Shown piece after piece: positions 43,527 to 52,981 of a stretch of DNA of 64,000 nt; position 1 is the first letter of the stretch, and every line of letters starts with the position of its first letter. Location of the stretch: assembly GCF_016859125.1 (NCBI RefSeq), contig NZ_CP069338.1, forward strand, positions 8,311,501-8,375,500, given 5' to 3'. Made by a program: the position numbers and the translations under genes. A model generated the notes under the pieces. It worked only from the letters and a program-made list of their open reading frames with translations, did not search any database and had not been told where the DNA came from. The stretch is from Archangium violaceum. GTDB taxonomy: Bacteria > Myxococcota > Myxococcia > Myxococcales > Myxococcaceae.

Positions 43527-45893
43527 GTGTCGCAGACGCTCCTCTTCAACGCGCGAGGTGAGCGGATCGCCCTGGGCCCGGAGCTGGGACGAGGGGGAGA
43601 GGGCGCGGTGTACGCGCTGCCCCGGGATGCCTGGCACGTGGCGAAGGTGTACCTGTCGGCGCCACCGGCGGAGCAGGGGCAGAAGCTGCTGTGGATGGCG
43701 GCCCACGCGCCGAAGGGAGTGGAGAAGCTGGCGGCCTGGCCGCGCGAGGTTCTGCACGAGGGCCGAGCCGGAGGCCCGGTGCGTGGCTTCACGATGCCCC
43801 GGGTGAACGGCTTCAAGCCCATCCACCTGCTGTACTCCACGGCCAGCCGCCGCAAGGAGTTCCCCACCGCGGACTGGGCCTTCCTGGTGCAGACGGCGCT
43901 CAACTGCGCCAGCGTCTTCGAGGAGCTGCACGCCCTGGGTCACCTGGTGGGGGACGTGAACGAGAGCAACCTGCTGGTGTCGCCGAAGGACGCCACGGTG
44001 CGGCTCATCGACTGCGACTCGTTCCAGATCCGGGCGGGGAGCCGGGTGTACCGCTGCGAGGTGGGAGTCCCGCTCTTCACGCCACCCGAGCTGCAGGGCC
44101 AGAGCTTCGCGGGGCTGGAGCGGACCGCGTCGCACGAGGGCTTCAGCCTGGCGGTGCTGCTCTTCCACCTGCTCTTCCTGGGGCGCCATCCCTTCACGGG
44201 CGTCTTCGCCGGACAGGGGGAGATGACACCGGAGCGGGCGATCCGCGAGTTCCGCTTCGCCTACGGGCGCAACGCGCGGGCGCTCCAGATGACGCCACCG
44301 GCGATCCACCTGCCACTGGCCACGCTGCCGAAGGAACTGGCGGGGCTCTTCGAGCAGGCCTTCGCTCCGGAGGCCTCGCGGACGGGGAGGCCAGGAGCCA
44401 CGGCGTGGTACCGGGCCCTCCAGGGGTTGGCGCGAGCGCTGCGCACGTGCCCCCAGGAGCCCACCCACAAGTATCCGCAGCACCTGGCGGCCTGCCCATG
44501 GTGCGAGATGTTGGCCACGCGCGGGGTGGCCTTCTTCACCGCGCCGGGCAATCAGGCGCCGGCGCAGGGCTTCACGTGTGGCTTCCCGGACATCGAGCCC
44601 TTGTGGGTCGAGGCCCAGCGGCTGTTGTCTCCGAAGCTGACCGCGCCGGTGCCCGTTGCGCCGATGCCCGCGTTGCCGGACTGGCTGCCGGAGGATCTCC
44701 AGGCGGAAGTGAACCGGGTGCGGCAGGCGAGCCTGGCCATGCTGGTGGGTGGCGTGCTGGCCACGGTGGGCTGGTGGGTGCTGGTGCTGGCGTCCTCGAG
44801 GGTGGGTCAGCTGATCCTGGTGCCCGCCTGTACGCTGCTGGCGAGTGCCTCGGTGCTGTGGTGGAAGGGCCGGAGGGATCTCCGGCTCCCGGGGCTGATG
44901 GCCGAGCAGCAGGAACTGCTTCGGCAGGCGGAGTCAGGGCTGGCTGCGGCGCAGGCCGAGTACGAGCGCTTCAAGGAGGAGCTGAACCGGCTGGGGGAGC
45001 GGGCGCGCCAGCTGCTGCACGGGCTGCGAGCGGAGTACGGCAGGTTGCAGCCGGAGTACGAGGCCGAGCAGCGCCGGCAGCTCCAGCACCGTGAGGCGTT
45101 GCAGCGCGAGCAGTTCCTGCGCGGAGTGCTCATCGAGGATCAGGAGATCGAGGGCATCAAGCAGGGGCTGAAGTCGAACCTGGTGCGCTGGGGCATCGAG
45201 TCCGCGTACGACGTGTTGAAGGAGGACGTGAGGCAGGTGCCGGGCTTCGGAGCGGTGCGCTCGGCGAGGCTGGTGGCGTGGGCGAAGGAAGTGGAGAAGG
45301 GCTTCCGGTTCGATCCGAGCCTGGCGGTGAGCGAGGCGGAGCGGCGGGCGCTGGTGTCGCACTTCCTGCATCGCAAGGCATCGCTGCGCTCGAGGCTGGA
45401 GGCGGAGGTGGCGCCGCTGCGGACGTGGTCGCAGGAGATGGTGAAGCGCTCGGGAGAGCTGGCGGCGAAGGTGGAGGGGGCGCAGCAGATGAAGATGAGG
45501 GCCACGCTGGGGATGCCGGCGGCACAACCGGCGATGGACGCCGCGCTGAAGCCTCGAGTGTGGGAGGACCCGCGCTGCGTGTTGGGACTGGTCGCGGCCG
45601 TGGTGCTGGGAGGACTGGTGGGCCTGATGACGAGGTCCCCGGGGCGCACGGAGCCGATGACCGTGGCGCGACCTCTGGTGGTACAGGAGCAGGTGGAGCA
45701 CGAACTCCCAGCCGAGGTGCTGCCCCAGGACTGCATGGCGCGGGAGAGGGCGACCACGGTGGCGCCGGTGCTGGAGCGACTCTCGGCGGGGAGCCGGCTG
45801 GAAGTGGTGGCGGAGGAGAGCGGGTGGCGCAAGGTGGTGCTGGCGAGCGGTCGCGAGGGCTGGACGGGCCCGGGCTGCTGGTCCGCGCCTTGA
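43527..45893 (+). CDS. Protein kinase-HhH protein of the TerY-P triad (YegI-like)
   Basis: A 788-residue protein from GTG 43527. Kinase-like domain at about 1-290: LGRGGEGAVYALP (glycine loop), HVAKVY (lysine), LVGDVNESNLLVSP in place of HRDxxxxN, and LIDCDSFQIR in place of DFG, the variant typical of this family. A cysteine pair (CPQEP, CPWCEM) follows. Two transmembrane helices lie at about 405-455, then a long coiled coil (about 460-530), a helix-hairpin-helix segment at about 565-585 (VPGFGAVRSARL), another hydrophobic helix near 690, and a C-terminal SH3-like domain (SRLEVVAEESGWRKV). It completes the triad with the vWA and PP2C proteins. Confidence 0.85.
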   Translation: MSQTLLFNARGERIALGPELGRGGEGAVYALPRDAWHVAKVYLSAPPAEQGQKLLWMAAHAPKGVEKLAAWPREVLHEGRAGGPVRGFTMPRVNGFKPIHLLYSTASRRKEFPTADWAFLVQTALNCASVFEELHALGHLVGDVNESNLLVSPKDATVRLIDCDSFQIRAGSRVYRCEVGVPLFTPPELQGQSFAGLERTASHEGFSLAVLLFHLLFLGRHPFTGVFAGQGEMTPERAIREFRFAYGRNARALQMTPPAIHLPLATLPKELAGLFEQAFAPEASRTGRPGATAWYRALQGLARALRTCPQEPTHKYPQHLAACPWCEMLATRGVAFFTAPGNQAPAQGFTCGFPDIEPLWVEAQRLLSPKLTAPVPVAPMPALPDWLPEDLQAEVNRVRQASLAMLVGGVLATVGWWVLVLASSRVGQLILVPACTLLASASVLWWKGRRDLRLPGLMAEQQELLRQAESGLAAAQAEYERFKEELNRLGERARQLLHGLRAEYGRLQPEYEAEQRRQLQHREALQREQFLRGVLIEDQEIEGIKQGLKSNLVRWGIESAYDVLKEDVRQVPGFGAVRSARLVAWAKEVEKGFRFDPSLAVSEAERRALVSHFLHRKASLRSRLEAEVAPLRTWSQEMVKRSGELAAKVEGAQQMKMRATLGMPAAQPAMDAALKPRVWEDPRCVLGLVAAVVLGGLVGLMTRSPGRTEPMTVARPLVVQEQVEHELPAEVLPQDCMARERATTVAPVLERLSAGSRLEVVAEESGWRKVVLASGREGWTGPGCWSAP

Positions 45894-45933
45894 GACGCGT
45901 GACGGTGCTGCTCCGCGAGGCAGGCGACACGTT

Positions 45934-46368
45934 CTAGTCGTGCAGCATTGCGAGAAACGCCGAGAAGCTGTCCGCGATGGGGTGGATGTCTGTCTCTACA
46001 GTGACGAGAACGATTTTGGGCTCATCAGGCGTGGTTCGGTAGTCGAAGCATACATATTGGCCTCCAGGGGTGTCGCCGAATGGGTATATTCCCGAAGGCA
46101 CATGAGGCTTTAGTGTCTGGTATGCGTTTCGCGCGGAGTACGCGCGCCACTTCTCATCCTCACAGATCGTCAAGAGGGTGTTGAAGACATCGGTGCCCCT
46201 GCCTACATCGAAGACGCACGGTTCAGGGACCATGCCCTGGTGAAGGGATACGATTGTTCTGTATTGCTCGGGGAGCCGTACGCCCCAATGGCGCGCCAGC
46301 AATTCGATCTCATCGAGCGTCGCTGGATGTGGCTTCTGCCAAAGGTAGTTCAGCCATCGAATGGTCAT
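45934..46368 (-). CDS. SUKH (SMI1/KNR4) family immunity protein
   Basis: About 144 residues with the SUKH pattern: TLDEIELLARHWGVRLPEQY, then FNTLLTICEDE, and the conserved YPFGDTPGGQYVCFDY strand-turn. SUKH proteins protect against nuclease and other polymorphic toxins. ATG 46368 is taken; GTG 46380, directly after the upstream stop, is an alternative. It is the last of a three-gene set with a type VI immunity family protein and a candidate nuclease toxin. Confidence 0.85.
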   Translation of the reverse strand: MTIRWLNYLWQKPHPATLDEIELLARHWGVRLPEQYRTIVSLHQGMVPEPCVFDVGRGTDVFNTLLTICEDEKWRAYSARNAYQTLKPHVPSGIYPFGDTPGGQYVCFDYRTTPDEPKIVLVTVETDIHPIADSFSAFLAMLHD

Positions 46369-46380
46369 GGTCTTGAGCAC

Positions 46381-47274
46381 TCAGTCGAGAAAGCGGCGCT
46401 CCCAGCGGCGCATGTCCTCCGCGGCGAGGCTGTCCCGGCTCGGGGGCTCTTGATAGAGCCATGGCTCCAGCACGCGCGCTAACTCGCGATAGAGCGGCAG
46501 GTCGCGGCCCTGCTCGGTGTCGCCCGCTTCGGGCCATTCCCCCAGGGTGACGACGGCCCGCTCGCCTTCCATCTCTTGGACGGAAATGTCCGGAGAAGAA
46601 AGGCGGGAGCGCAGGCCCGTCGAGCCCCCCAACTCGCCGAGCACGGGTTGGCCGAGGAAGGTCAGCCAGGAGGGACCCTTCACCCGCGTGCCGATGTTCC
46701 AGGACAATCTCATCAGGTCGGGAACATCCATCCCCGGGTAACGGAATCGGAGGTGCTGGAGTTCCGGAGGGGTGCCGAGGCGATTGAACGCAAGGCCCGC
46801 ATGGCCGGAGCTGAAGGGCAGCGGAGCGGCGAGTTCCAGCGCCAACTTGCGAACATGGCTCGGGCCATGTTCCTCCAGATACTCCGTGGGCAACCAGAAG
46901 GACACGGCGCAGACGGCGCCCGGGTGGAATGCTTCAAGCCCTTTCCCACAGTACTCGACCTCGTAACCACGGGCGCTATCCGGACTCTCACACAAGTCGA
47001 AGATGTGGCTGCCGGGCCAGCTCTCGTCGGACAACTGTCGCTGGACGACGTCCCATCCCGAGGCATCCAACTCCCACCATTCGCCGTGGTCATCGGGATA
47101 CCAGGCAAGCGCCCGAGGTCCCACGGCGCGCAGGTACACTTCCAACGAGCGCGCCACGGCGGGAGCTACTTCTTCGTGAGAGCGCTGCATATAGAAGCAG
47201 AGACTCAAGCTCTCGCGCATCAACAGCCCGCCATGCCACGAGGTGAGCCGTATTCTCGGATAGTGCTCGCTCAT
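46381..47274 (-). CDS. DUF3396-like type VI immunity family protein
   Basis: A 297-residue protein with the features of the DUF3396 group, now named type VI immunity: a long alpha/beta body, GWDVVQRQLSDESWPGS, AGLAFNRLGTPPELQHLRFR, YPGMDVPDLMRLSWNIGTRV and KGPSWLTFLGQPVLGELGG. ATG 47274 overlaps the stop of the toxin gene (TGATG), and a TTG one codon earlier is less likely. Its coupling to the toxin gene supports a direct antidote role. Confidence 0.78.
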   Translation of the reverse strand: MSEHYPRIRLTSWHGGLLMRESLSLCFYMQRSHEEVAPAVARSLEVYLRAVGPRALAWYPDDHGEWWELDASGWDVVQRQLSDESWPGSHIFDLCESPDSARGYEVEYCGKGLEAFHPGAVCAVSFWLPTEYLEEHGPSHVRKLALELAAPLPFSSGHAGLAFNRLGTPPELQHLRFRYPGMDVPDLMRLSWNIGTRVKGPSWLTFLGQPVLGELGGSTGLRSRLSSPDISVQEMEGERAVVTLGEWPEAGDTEQGRDLPLYRELARVLEPWLYQEPPSRDSLAAEDMRRWERRFLD

Positions 47275-48056
47275 CAATAGATCCTCCAGATGGGAGCCAC
47301 GCGAAAGGGCCTCACTCCCAATGCCCTGTGGTACATCGCCCCTTGATTGGATTCATGATAGGGGTGTCCTTTAGGATAGTCGTTCCACCTGGGCTCATTG
47401 CTGGTGGGGCAGGGGAACTTGAAGTCATAGACCGCCAGGACTTCGAGAGGGTTGCCCGAGTGGATGACCACATCGGGCACGAGCGTCCCCACGAGTTCGT
47501 CAGCGCATCCCTGCTGACGGAGGGCATGTTCTTCCTCGGAGCCGACCAGTTGTTTCTTCCCTGTTTGCTGGTCATAGCGATAGCGCTGCTCCACGCTGAA
47601 TCGCCCCGGTATTCGCGCGCCCAGCTTCTGCTTCGCGCACTGGAGGGCCAGGCGGTGCTTCTCATTGCCCAGTTGCATGGCCCGGGTCACCTTCCTTCCA
47701 CACGGGTCCTTCCCCAACTCCTCCTGGCATTGGCTTCGTGAGGGATTGTTGCCGCCGAAGTGCTGGCGATTGACCGTCTCGTTCGCCCATTCGGCGCACT
47801 CCACCAACTCGCGCTCGATGCTGGACTTCATATTGGGGGTCAGCACCTCGAGGGTGGCCGCCATGGAGGCGACCTCGGCGGCGCCTCGGAGGGTTGTGGG
47901 CACCACGGTTTCCTCGCCCGCGATGCGAGCGCAGTAACCAGGATTCTGCCGACAGGCGCTCGTCGCCGAGTCGAAGGCGTGACCCGCCGAGCCGCGGATC
48001 AGAAGCAGGGTGCTCATGGCGAGCACTGCTGGGTGTGTTTGGAGCCAATGGCGCAT
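47274..48056 (-). CDS. Candidate PD-(D/E)xK nuclease toxin with signal-like N-terminus
   Basis: A 260-residue protein taken from ATG 48056, which gives MRHWLQTHPAVLAMSTLLLI and a possible cleavage after GHA; ATG 48092 is an alternative. The C-terminal third reads LVPDVVIHSGNPLEVLAVYD followed by FKFPC: Asp195 and the D211-x-K213 pair fit a PD-(D/E)xK nuclease. Several cysteines (CRQNPGYC, CQEELGKDPC) may form disulfides. Directly downstream are a type VI immunity protein and a SUKH protein, so a secreted antibacterial effector is likely. The secretion route is not shown. Confidence 0.6.
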   Translation of the reverse strand: MRHWLQTHPAVLAMSTLLLIRGSAGHAFDSATSACRQNPGYCARIAGEETVVPTTLRGAAEVASMAATLEVLTPNMKSSIERELVECAEWANETVNRQHFGGNNPSRSQCQEELGKDPCGRKVTRAMQLGNEKHRLALQCAKQKLGARIPGRFSVEQRYRYDQQTGKKQLVGSEEEHALRQQGCADELVGTLVPDVVIHSGNPLEVLAVYDFKFPCPTSNEPRWNDYPKGHPYHESNQGAMYHRALGVRPFRVAPIWRIY

Positions 48057-48125
48057 GGGATGTCTCGGGCCGGACCTCGCAACCTCCAACATCCTGTCTC
48101 CTGGCACAACCCGTGAAAGTGGCCC

Positions 48126-48131
48126 TTGACT
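48126..48131 (+). promoter_or_regulatory. Possible -35 element of the mxcC promoter
   Basis: TTGACT lies 41 bases before the Fur-box-like site, the same spacing as TTGACA before the third such site at 58775. No good -10 hexamer is seen at 17 bases, so the call rests on the parallel spacing. Confidence 0.35.
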
Positions 48132-48166
48132 TGCCGTGCCGGGACATGGCAAGAGTGCGCTCGCGA

Positions 48167-48199
48167 GATAATGATAATGAGAACCATTCTCATTATCTC
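48167..48199. promoter_or_regulatory. Fur box upstream of mxcC
   Basis: A perfect 11-base inverted repeat, GATAATGAGAA (48173-48183) and TTCTCATTATC (48187-48197), with a 3-base spacer, preceded by another GATAAT. It matches the Fur consensus built from GATAAT hexamers. It lies about 50 bases before the mxcC start codon. Fur with Fe(II) would repress the gene in iron-replete cells (established for Fur boxes). Confidence 0.9.
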
Positions 48200-48246
48200 C
48201 TGGTCATTCAGGCCGGCGGTTTCCGGCCATTGGGAAGAGGGAACGG

Positions 48247-49020
48247 ATGGGAACGACCAACAAGGTGGCGCTGGTGACGGGTGCCGCGCAGGGCATCGGG
48301 GCGGCGGTGGCTCGGGCATTGTCCGAGGGCGCGTCGATCGCGGCGCTCGACACCCGGGAGGAGGGTCTGTCCGTTCTCGTGGAGGAGCTGCGCCAGCGCG
48401 GGTGCCGTGCCGCGGCCTTCAAGGTCGACGTGAGCGACAGCGCCGCGGTCGAGGCGGTGGTCGAGCGGGTCGAACGCGAGCTGGGGCCCATCGAGATCCT
48501 CGCCAATGTGGCCGGGGTGCTGCGGATGGGCTCGGTCGTGTCGCTCAGCGACGAGGACTGGGCGACCACCTTCGCCGTCAACACCCACGGTGTCTTCCAT
48601 GTCTCCCGCGCGGTCGCCCGGCGCATGGTGCCGCGCAAGTCCGGGGTGATCGTCACCGTCGGCTCGAACGCCGCCGGAGTTCCCCGCATGCAGATGGCCG
48701 CCTATGCCGCCTCCAAGGCCGCCTCCACCATGTTCACCAAGTGCCTGGGGCTGGAGCTGGCGCAGCACAACATCCGCTGCAACGTGGTGTCTCCCGGCTC
48801 CACCGACACGGCCATGCAGCGCGCTCTGTGGGCCGACGAGCACGGCGCGCAGGCGGTGATCTCCGGCTCGCTCGAGACCTTCCGTCTGGGCATTCCGCTG
48901 CGCCGGATCGCCACTCCCGCCGATATCGCCGACGCGGTGGCGTTCCTCGTCTCCGACCGCGCCCGCCACATCACCCTGCACGACCTGTGTGTCGACGGCG
49001 GCGCGACCCTGGGCGCCTAG
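48247..49020 (+). CDS. mxcC: 2,3-Dihydro-2,3-dihydroxybenzoate dehydrogenase
   Basis: A 257-residue short-chain dehydrogenase, EntA-type. [16 protein letters not shown] is the NAD-binding loop, [10 protein letters not shown] the NAG-type motif, and the active site is Ser near VTVGSNAAG with YAASKAAS (YxxxK). It oxidises 2,3-dihydro-2,3-dihydroxybenzoate to 2,3-dihydroxybenzoate with NAD. It precedes the mxcD operon and has its own Fur site. Identity as MxcC follows from the following mxcD-G genes and the known Stigmatella order. Confidence 0.92.
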   Translation: MGTTNKVALVTGAAQGIGAAVARALSEGASIAALDTREEGLSVLVEELRQRGCRAAAFKVDVSDSAAVEAVVERVERELGPIEILANVAGVLRMGSVVSLSDEDWATTFAVNTHGVFHVSRAVARRMVPRKSGVIVTVGSNAAGVPRMQMAAYAASKAASTMFTKCLGLELAQHNIRCNVVSPGSTDTAMQRALWADEHGAQAVISGSLETFRLGIPLRRIATPADIADAVAFLVSDRARHITLHDLCVDGGATLGA

Positions 49021-49074
49021 CCCTCGATTGCTCGCGGGGCTCCCTCTCCGCGACACCCTTTTTTCACCCAAAAT

Positions 49075-49097
49075 TTGAGAATGGTTTTCATTTTCAA
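49075..49097. promoter_or_regulatory. Fur-box-like site upstream of mxcD
   Basis: TTGAGAATGGTTTTCATTTT with the following CAA forms an imperfect inverted repeat, TTGA...TCAA outermost, of Fur type. It ends 19 bases before the mxcD ATG. It is less perfect than the mxcC site. A site here implies separate control of the mxcD-G-DAHP operon. Confidence 0.75.
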
Positions 49098-49115
49098 TAG
49101 CAGAAGGTGCCTGTG

Positions 49116-50342
49116 ATGAACGAACGTCCCCTGGTGCCACAGATGCTGGCGACGCAGTTGCTCGAGAGTTACGAGGCGGGCTCGTCCTTCTTCTTCGCCT
49201 CGCCCAAACGGACGATGTTGGCACGAGGCGCGTTCGCCACCGTGCCGCATCCCGGAGGCGCGAACTCGCTGGAGCTCCTGCCCGAGCGCGTGGCGGCGGT
49301 GCTCGCCGAGGCCCGCGAGGCCTCCCACGACATCCCCGTGGTGGTGGGCGCGGTGCCCTTCGACGGGGCGATTCCCGCCCAGCTGGTGGTGCCCACGACC
49401 ATCCAGCGCGCGGGGCCGTTGGTGTTCGATACGGATGCGCCCGTGCAGCGCCCGCTGGCGGCGCGTTACACGGTGCAGCCCGTGCCCGAGCCCGCCGCCT
49501 ATCTCAACGGCGTGGCGCAAGCGCTGAAGCTGATGCAGAGCGGACCGCTGCGCAAGGTGGTGTTGTCCCGCTCGCTGCATCTCAACGCCGCCACGCCCAT
49601 TGATCTGCGGCAACTGCTGCGCAACCTGGCCCGGCGCAACCCCGCCGGCTACACCTTCGCGGTGGATCTGCCCCCGCAGCTGGCGGCCACTCCTGGACAG
49701 GGGCAGCGCACGCTGATCGGCGCCAGTCCGGAGCTGTTGGTCTCGCGCTCGGGGTTGCAGGTGCTCGCCAATCCGCTGGCGGGCACGGTGCCGCGCAGCG
49801 CCGACCCGATCGAGGATCAGGAGCGGGCCGCCGCGCTGCTGGTCTCGCCAAAGGATCTCCACGAGCACGCCGTGGTGATCGAGTCGGTCGCGGAGGCACT
49901 GCGGCCGTTCTGCAAGAAGCTGGACGTGCCGGCGGGGCCGTCCCTCGTCAGCACGCCGACCCTGTGGCACCTGTCGAGCCGGATCAGCGGCGAGCTGAAG
50001 GATCCGTCCATCTCGTCGCTGACGCTGGCCGTGGCGATGCATCCCACGCCAGCGGTGTGCGGCTACCCGACCGAGCTGGCCCACGCGGCCATCGGGACGA
50101 TCGAGCCGTTCGAGCGTGGCTTCTACACGGGCACGGTGGGCTGGTGCGACGCGAACGGTGACGGCCAGTGGGCGGTGACGATCCGCTGCGCCGAGGCCAA
50201 CGAACACTCGTTGCGGCTGTTCGCGGGGGCGGGAATCGTGGTCGGTTCGAAGCCGGAGTCCGAGCTGGCCGAGACCGAGGCGAAGTTCCGGACCATGCTC
50301 CAGGCGATGGGGCTGGGGCAGGGCGTCGAGGTGCAGCCATGA
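49116..50342 (+). CDS. mxcD: Isochorismate synthase
   Basis: A 408-residue chorismate-binding enzyme of the EntC/DhbC type. The C-terminal half has [64 protein letters not shown] and [11 protein letters not shown], the usual isochorismate synthase order. It converts chorismate to isochorismate for dihydroxybenzoate synthesis. ATG 49116 sits 8 bases after AGAAGG; GTG codons at 49107 and 49113 are alternatives. The stop overlaps mxcE as ATGA. Confidence 0.93.
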   Translation: MNERPLVPQMLATQLLESYEAGSSFFFASPKRTMLARGAFATVPHPGGANSLELLPERVAAVLAEAREASHDIPVVVGAVPFDGAIPAQLVVPTTIQRAGPLVFDTDAPVQRPLAARYTVQPVPEPAAYLNGVAQALKLMQSGPLRKVVLSRSLHLNAATPIDLRQLLRNLARRNPAGYTFAVDLPPQLAATPGQGQRTLIGASPELLVSRSGLQVLANPLAGTVPRSADPIEDQERAAALLVSPKDLHEHAVVIESVAEALRPFCKKLDVPAGPSLVSTPTLWHLSSRISGELKDPSISSLTLAVAMHPTPAVCGYPTELAHAAIGTIEPFERGFYTGTVGWCDANGDGQWAVTIRCAEANEHSLRLFAGAGIVVGSKPESELAETEAKFRTMLQAMGLGQGVEVQP

Positions 50343-51991
50343 CGGGCCCCGGGCAGGAGGCCACTTCGCTCCCGGGCTGCCCCACGTGGCCCGAGGAGTT
50401 CGCCACGCGCTACCGGCAGGCCGGCTACTGGCGCGGCGAGACCTTCGGGCAGATGTTGCGTGAGCGGGCCCAGCGTCACGGTGAGCGCACCGCGATCGTC
50501 TCCGGGAACCAGCGCCTGAGCTACCGCGAGCTCGACGGACGCGTGGACCAGTTGGCCGCCGGGTTTCATGGTCTGGGCATCAAGGCGAGGGACCGGGTGG
50601 TGGTCCAGCTGACCAACGTCGCCGCGTTCTATGAGGTGATCTTCGCGCTGTTCCGGATGGGCGCGCTGCCGGTGTTCGCGCTCCCCGCGCACCGCAGCTC
50701 CGAAATCAACTACTTCTGCTCGTTCACCGAGGCGGTCGCCTACGTCATTGCCGACAAGCACGCGGGTTTCGACTACCGCACGTTGGCCGGACAGGTTCGC
50801 GAAGCGGTGCCGACCCTGCGGCACGTGATTGTCGCTGGAGAGGCGGGCCCGTTCACCGCGTTGAGCGGCCTGTACGCCTCGCCAACCGAGCTGCCGGAGG
50901 GGCCGCGCCCCAGCGATGTGGCGTTCTTCCAATTGTCGGGCGGCAGCACGGGTGTCCCCAAGCTCATTCCGCGCACCCACGACGACTACATCTACAGCCT
51001 GCGCGGCAGCGTGGAGTGCTGCCAGCTCGACGGGTCGAGCGTGTACCTGTGCGCGTTGCCCGCCGCGCACAACTTCCCGCTCAGCTCGCCGGGTGTGCTC
51101 GGCACCTTCTACGCGGGTGGCACGGCCGTGATGGCGCCGCACCCGAGCCCTGATGTGGCATTCCCGCTGATCGAGCGCGAGCGTGTCACGATCACCGCGC
51201 TGGTGCCTCCGCTGGCGATGATCTGGCTGGATTCCGCCAAGACCCGGCGGCACGACCTGTCGAGCCTGCGAGTGCTGCAGGTTGGCGGGGCCAAGTTCAG
51301 CGCCGAGGTCGCGCGGCGGGTGCGCCCCACGCTCGGGTGCACGCTGCAGCAGGTCTTCGGAATGGCGGAGGGCCTGGTCAACTACACGCGGCTGGACGAT
51401 CCCGAGGAGCTCATCGTCACGACGCAGGGCAGGCCGATCTCTCCGGATGATGAGATCCGCGTGGTCGACGAGGACGGTCACGACGTCGCGCCGGGGGAGA
51501 CGGGCCAGCTCCTGACGCGCGGTCCCTACACCATCCGCGGCTACTACAAGGCCGAGGCACACAACGCGCGGGCGTTCACGGCCGATGGCTTCTACTGCAC
51601 GGGAGACCTGGTGCGGGTGACACCAGAGGGGTACCTGGTGGTGGAGGGGCGCGCGAAGGATCAGATCAACCGGGGTGGCGAAAAGGTGGCGGCCGAGGAG
51701 GTCGAGAATCACCTGTTGGCCCATCCCGCCGTCCACGACGCGGCGGTGGTCGCCATGCCCGACCCGTTCCTCGGCGAGCGGACCTGCGCGTTCATCGTCC
51801 CGCGTGAGGCCCCGCCGCCGGCCGCCGCGATCACCGCGTTCCTGCGCGAGCGGGGACTGGCGGCCTTCAAGATCCCGGATCGGGTCGAGTTCATCGATGC
51901 GTTCCCGCAGACCGGAGTCGGGAAGGTCAGCAAGAAGGCGCTGCGCGAGGCGCTCTCCCGACGAAACGCTGTTCTCTCTCCCTCGAGCTGA
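50339..51991 (+). CDS. mxcE: 2,3-Dihydroxybenzoate-AMP ligase
   Basis: A 550-residue stand-alone adenylation enzyme of the EntE/DhbE type. The ATP loop is [19 protein letters not shown], the aryl-acid pocket region includes [16 protein letters not shown] (family N in AHN), and [39 protein letters not shown] and [13 protein letters not shown] (catalytic Lys) follow. It activates 2,3-dihydroxybenzoate and loads the carrier domain of MxcF. ATG 50339 overlaps the mxcD stop. It is followed after 14 bases by mxcF. Confidence 0.94.
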   Translation: MTGPGQEATSLPGCPTWPEEFATRYRQAGYWRGETFGQMLRERAQRHGERTAIVSGNQRLSYRELDGRVDQLAAGFHGLGIKARDRVVVQLTNVAAFYEVIFALFRMGALPVFALPAHRSSEINYFCSFTEAVAYVIADKHAGFDYRTLAGQVREAVPTLRHVIVAGEAGPFTALSGLYASPTELPEGPRPSDVAFFQLSGGSTGVPKLIPRTHDDYIYSLRGSVECCQLDGSSVYLCALPAAHNFPLSSPGVLGTFYAGGTAVMAPHPSPDVAFPLIERERVTITALVPPLAMIWLDSAKTRRHDLSSLRVLQVGGAKFSAEVARRVRPTLGCTLQQVFGMAEGLVNYTRLDDPEELIVTTQGRPISPDDEIRVVDEDGHDVAPGETGQLLTRGPYTIRGYYKAEAHNARAFTADGFYCTGDLVRVTPEGYLVVEGRAKDQINRGGEKVAAEEVENHLLAHPAVHDAAVVAMPDPFLGERTCAFIVPREAPPPAAAITAFLRERGLAAFKIPDRVEFIDAFPQTGVGKVSKKALREALSRRNAVLSPSS

Positions 51992-52005
51992 AAGGAGTCA
52001 TTCCC

Positions 52006-52917
52006 ATGGCACTCCCCTCCATCTCTCCCTATGCCATGCCCGGCGCGGCCGACCTGCCGAAGAACAAGGTGTCGTGGACGCCGGATCCCAAGCGCGCGGT
52101 GCTGTTGATCCACGACATGCAGCGCTACTTCCTGAATGCCTTCACGCCGGACCACTCTCCGGTGACGGAGCTGCTGGCGAACATCCAGAAGCTGCGGCGG
52201 CACTGCACCGAGCTGGGCATTCCGGTGGTGTACTCGGCCCAGCCCGGCGGTCAGACGCCCGAGCAGCGGGGCCTGCAGCTGGATCTGTGGGGCCCGGGCA
52301 TTCCCGACGGACCGCACCAGAAGCAGATCGTCGAGGCGCTGGCTCCGGCGGAGGGAGACATCCTCCTCACCAAGTGGCGCTACAGCGCGTTCGTCAAGAC
52401 CGAGCTGTTGGAGCTCCTGCGCGCGCGCGGTCGCGACCAGTTGATCATCACCGGCATCTACGCGCACATCGGCTGTCTCCAGACGGCCAGCCACGCGTTC
52501 ATGAACGACGTGCAGGCGTTCCTGGTCGCCGACGCGGTGGGTGACTTCTCGTTGGAGCACCACCAGATGGCGCTGAACTACGCGGCGAAGCTGTGCGCCG
52601 TCACCACCACCGCGCAGCAGGTCATCGACGTGCTGCGGCCCGCGTCCGCGGTGGGCGACCAGGCCCTGAGCCGCCAGCAGGTGCGCGAGGACGTCGCGGA
52701 GATCCTGCTCCAGTCGTCGGCGGCGATCAGCGATGACGAGAATCTGCTCGAGAGGGGACTCGATTCGATCCGGATCATGAGCCTGGTCGAGCGGTGGCGG
52801 CGCACCGGAGCCGAGATTACCTTCGTGGAGCTGGCCGAGCGTCCGACCCTGACGGACTGGTACGCGCTGCTGTCCTCGAGCATGTCGGCGCCTCGGAACA
52901 GCAACCACCCCTCGTAG
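52006..52917 (+). CDS. mxcF: Isochorismatase fused to aryl carrier protein
   Basis: A 303-residue two-domain enzyme, EntB-like. The isochorismatase domain spans about 1-210: LLIHDMQRYFLNAF (catalytic Asp), LTKWRYSAFVKTEL (Lys) and GIYAHIGCLQTASHAFM. The C-terminal carrier domain has GLDSIRIMSLVERW, whose Ser accepts phosphopantetheine. The first domain cleaves isochorismate to 2,3-dihydro-2,3-dihydroxybenzoate and pyruvate; the second carries the aryl acid to the NRPS. A good ribosome binding site (AAAGGAG) precedes ATG 52006. Confidence 0.94.
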   Translation: MALPSISPYAMPGAADLPKNKVSWTPDPKRAVLLIHDMQRYFLNAFTPDHSPVTELLANIQKLRRHCTELGIPVVYSAQPGGQTPEQRGLQLDLWGPGIPDGPHQKQIVEALAPAEGDILLTKWRYSAFVKTELLELLRARGRDQLIITGIYAHIGCLQTASHAFMNDVQAFLVADAVGDFSLEHHQMALNYAAKLCAVTTTAQQVIDVLRPASAVGDQALSRQQVREDVAEILLQSSAAISDDENLLERGLDSIRIMSLVERWRRTGAEITFVELAERPTLTDWYALLSSSMSAPRNSNHPS

Positions 52918-52981
52918 TCCGCGGAACGCGTGGGGCTCTCCCCACACCGGACGCCTTCCCCCCCCTACGGAGTACCTGGCG

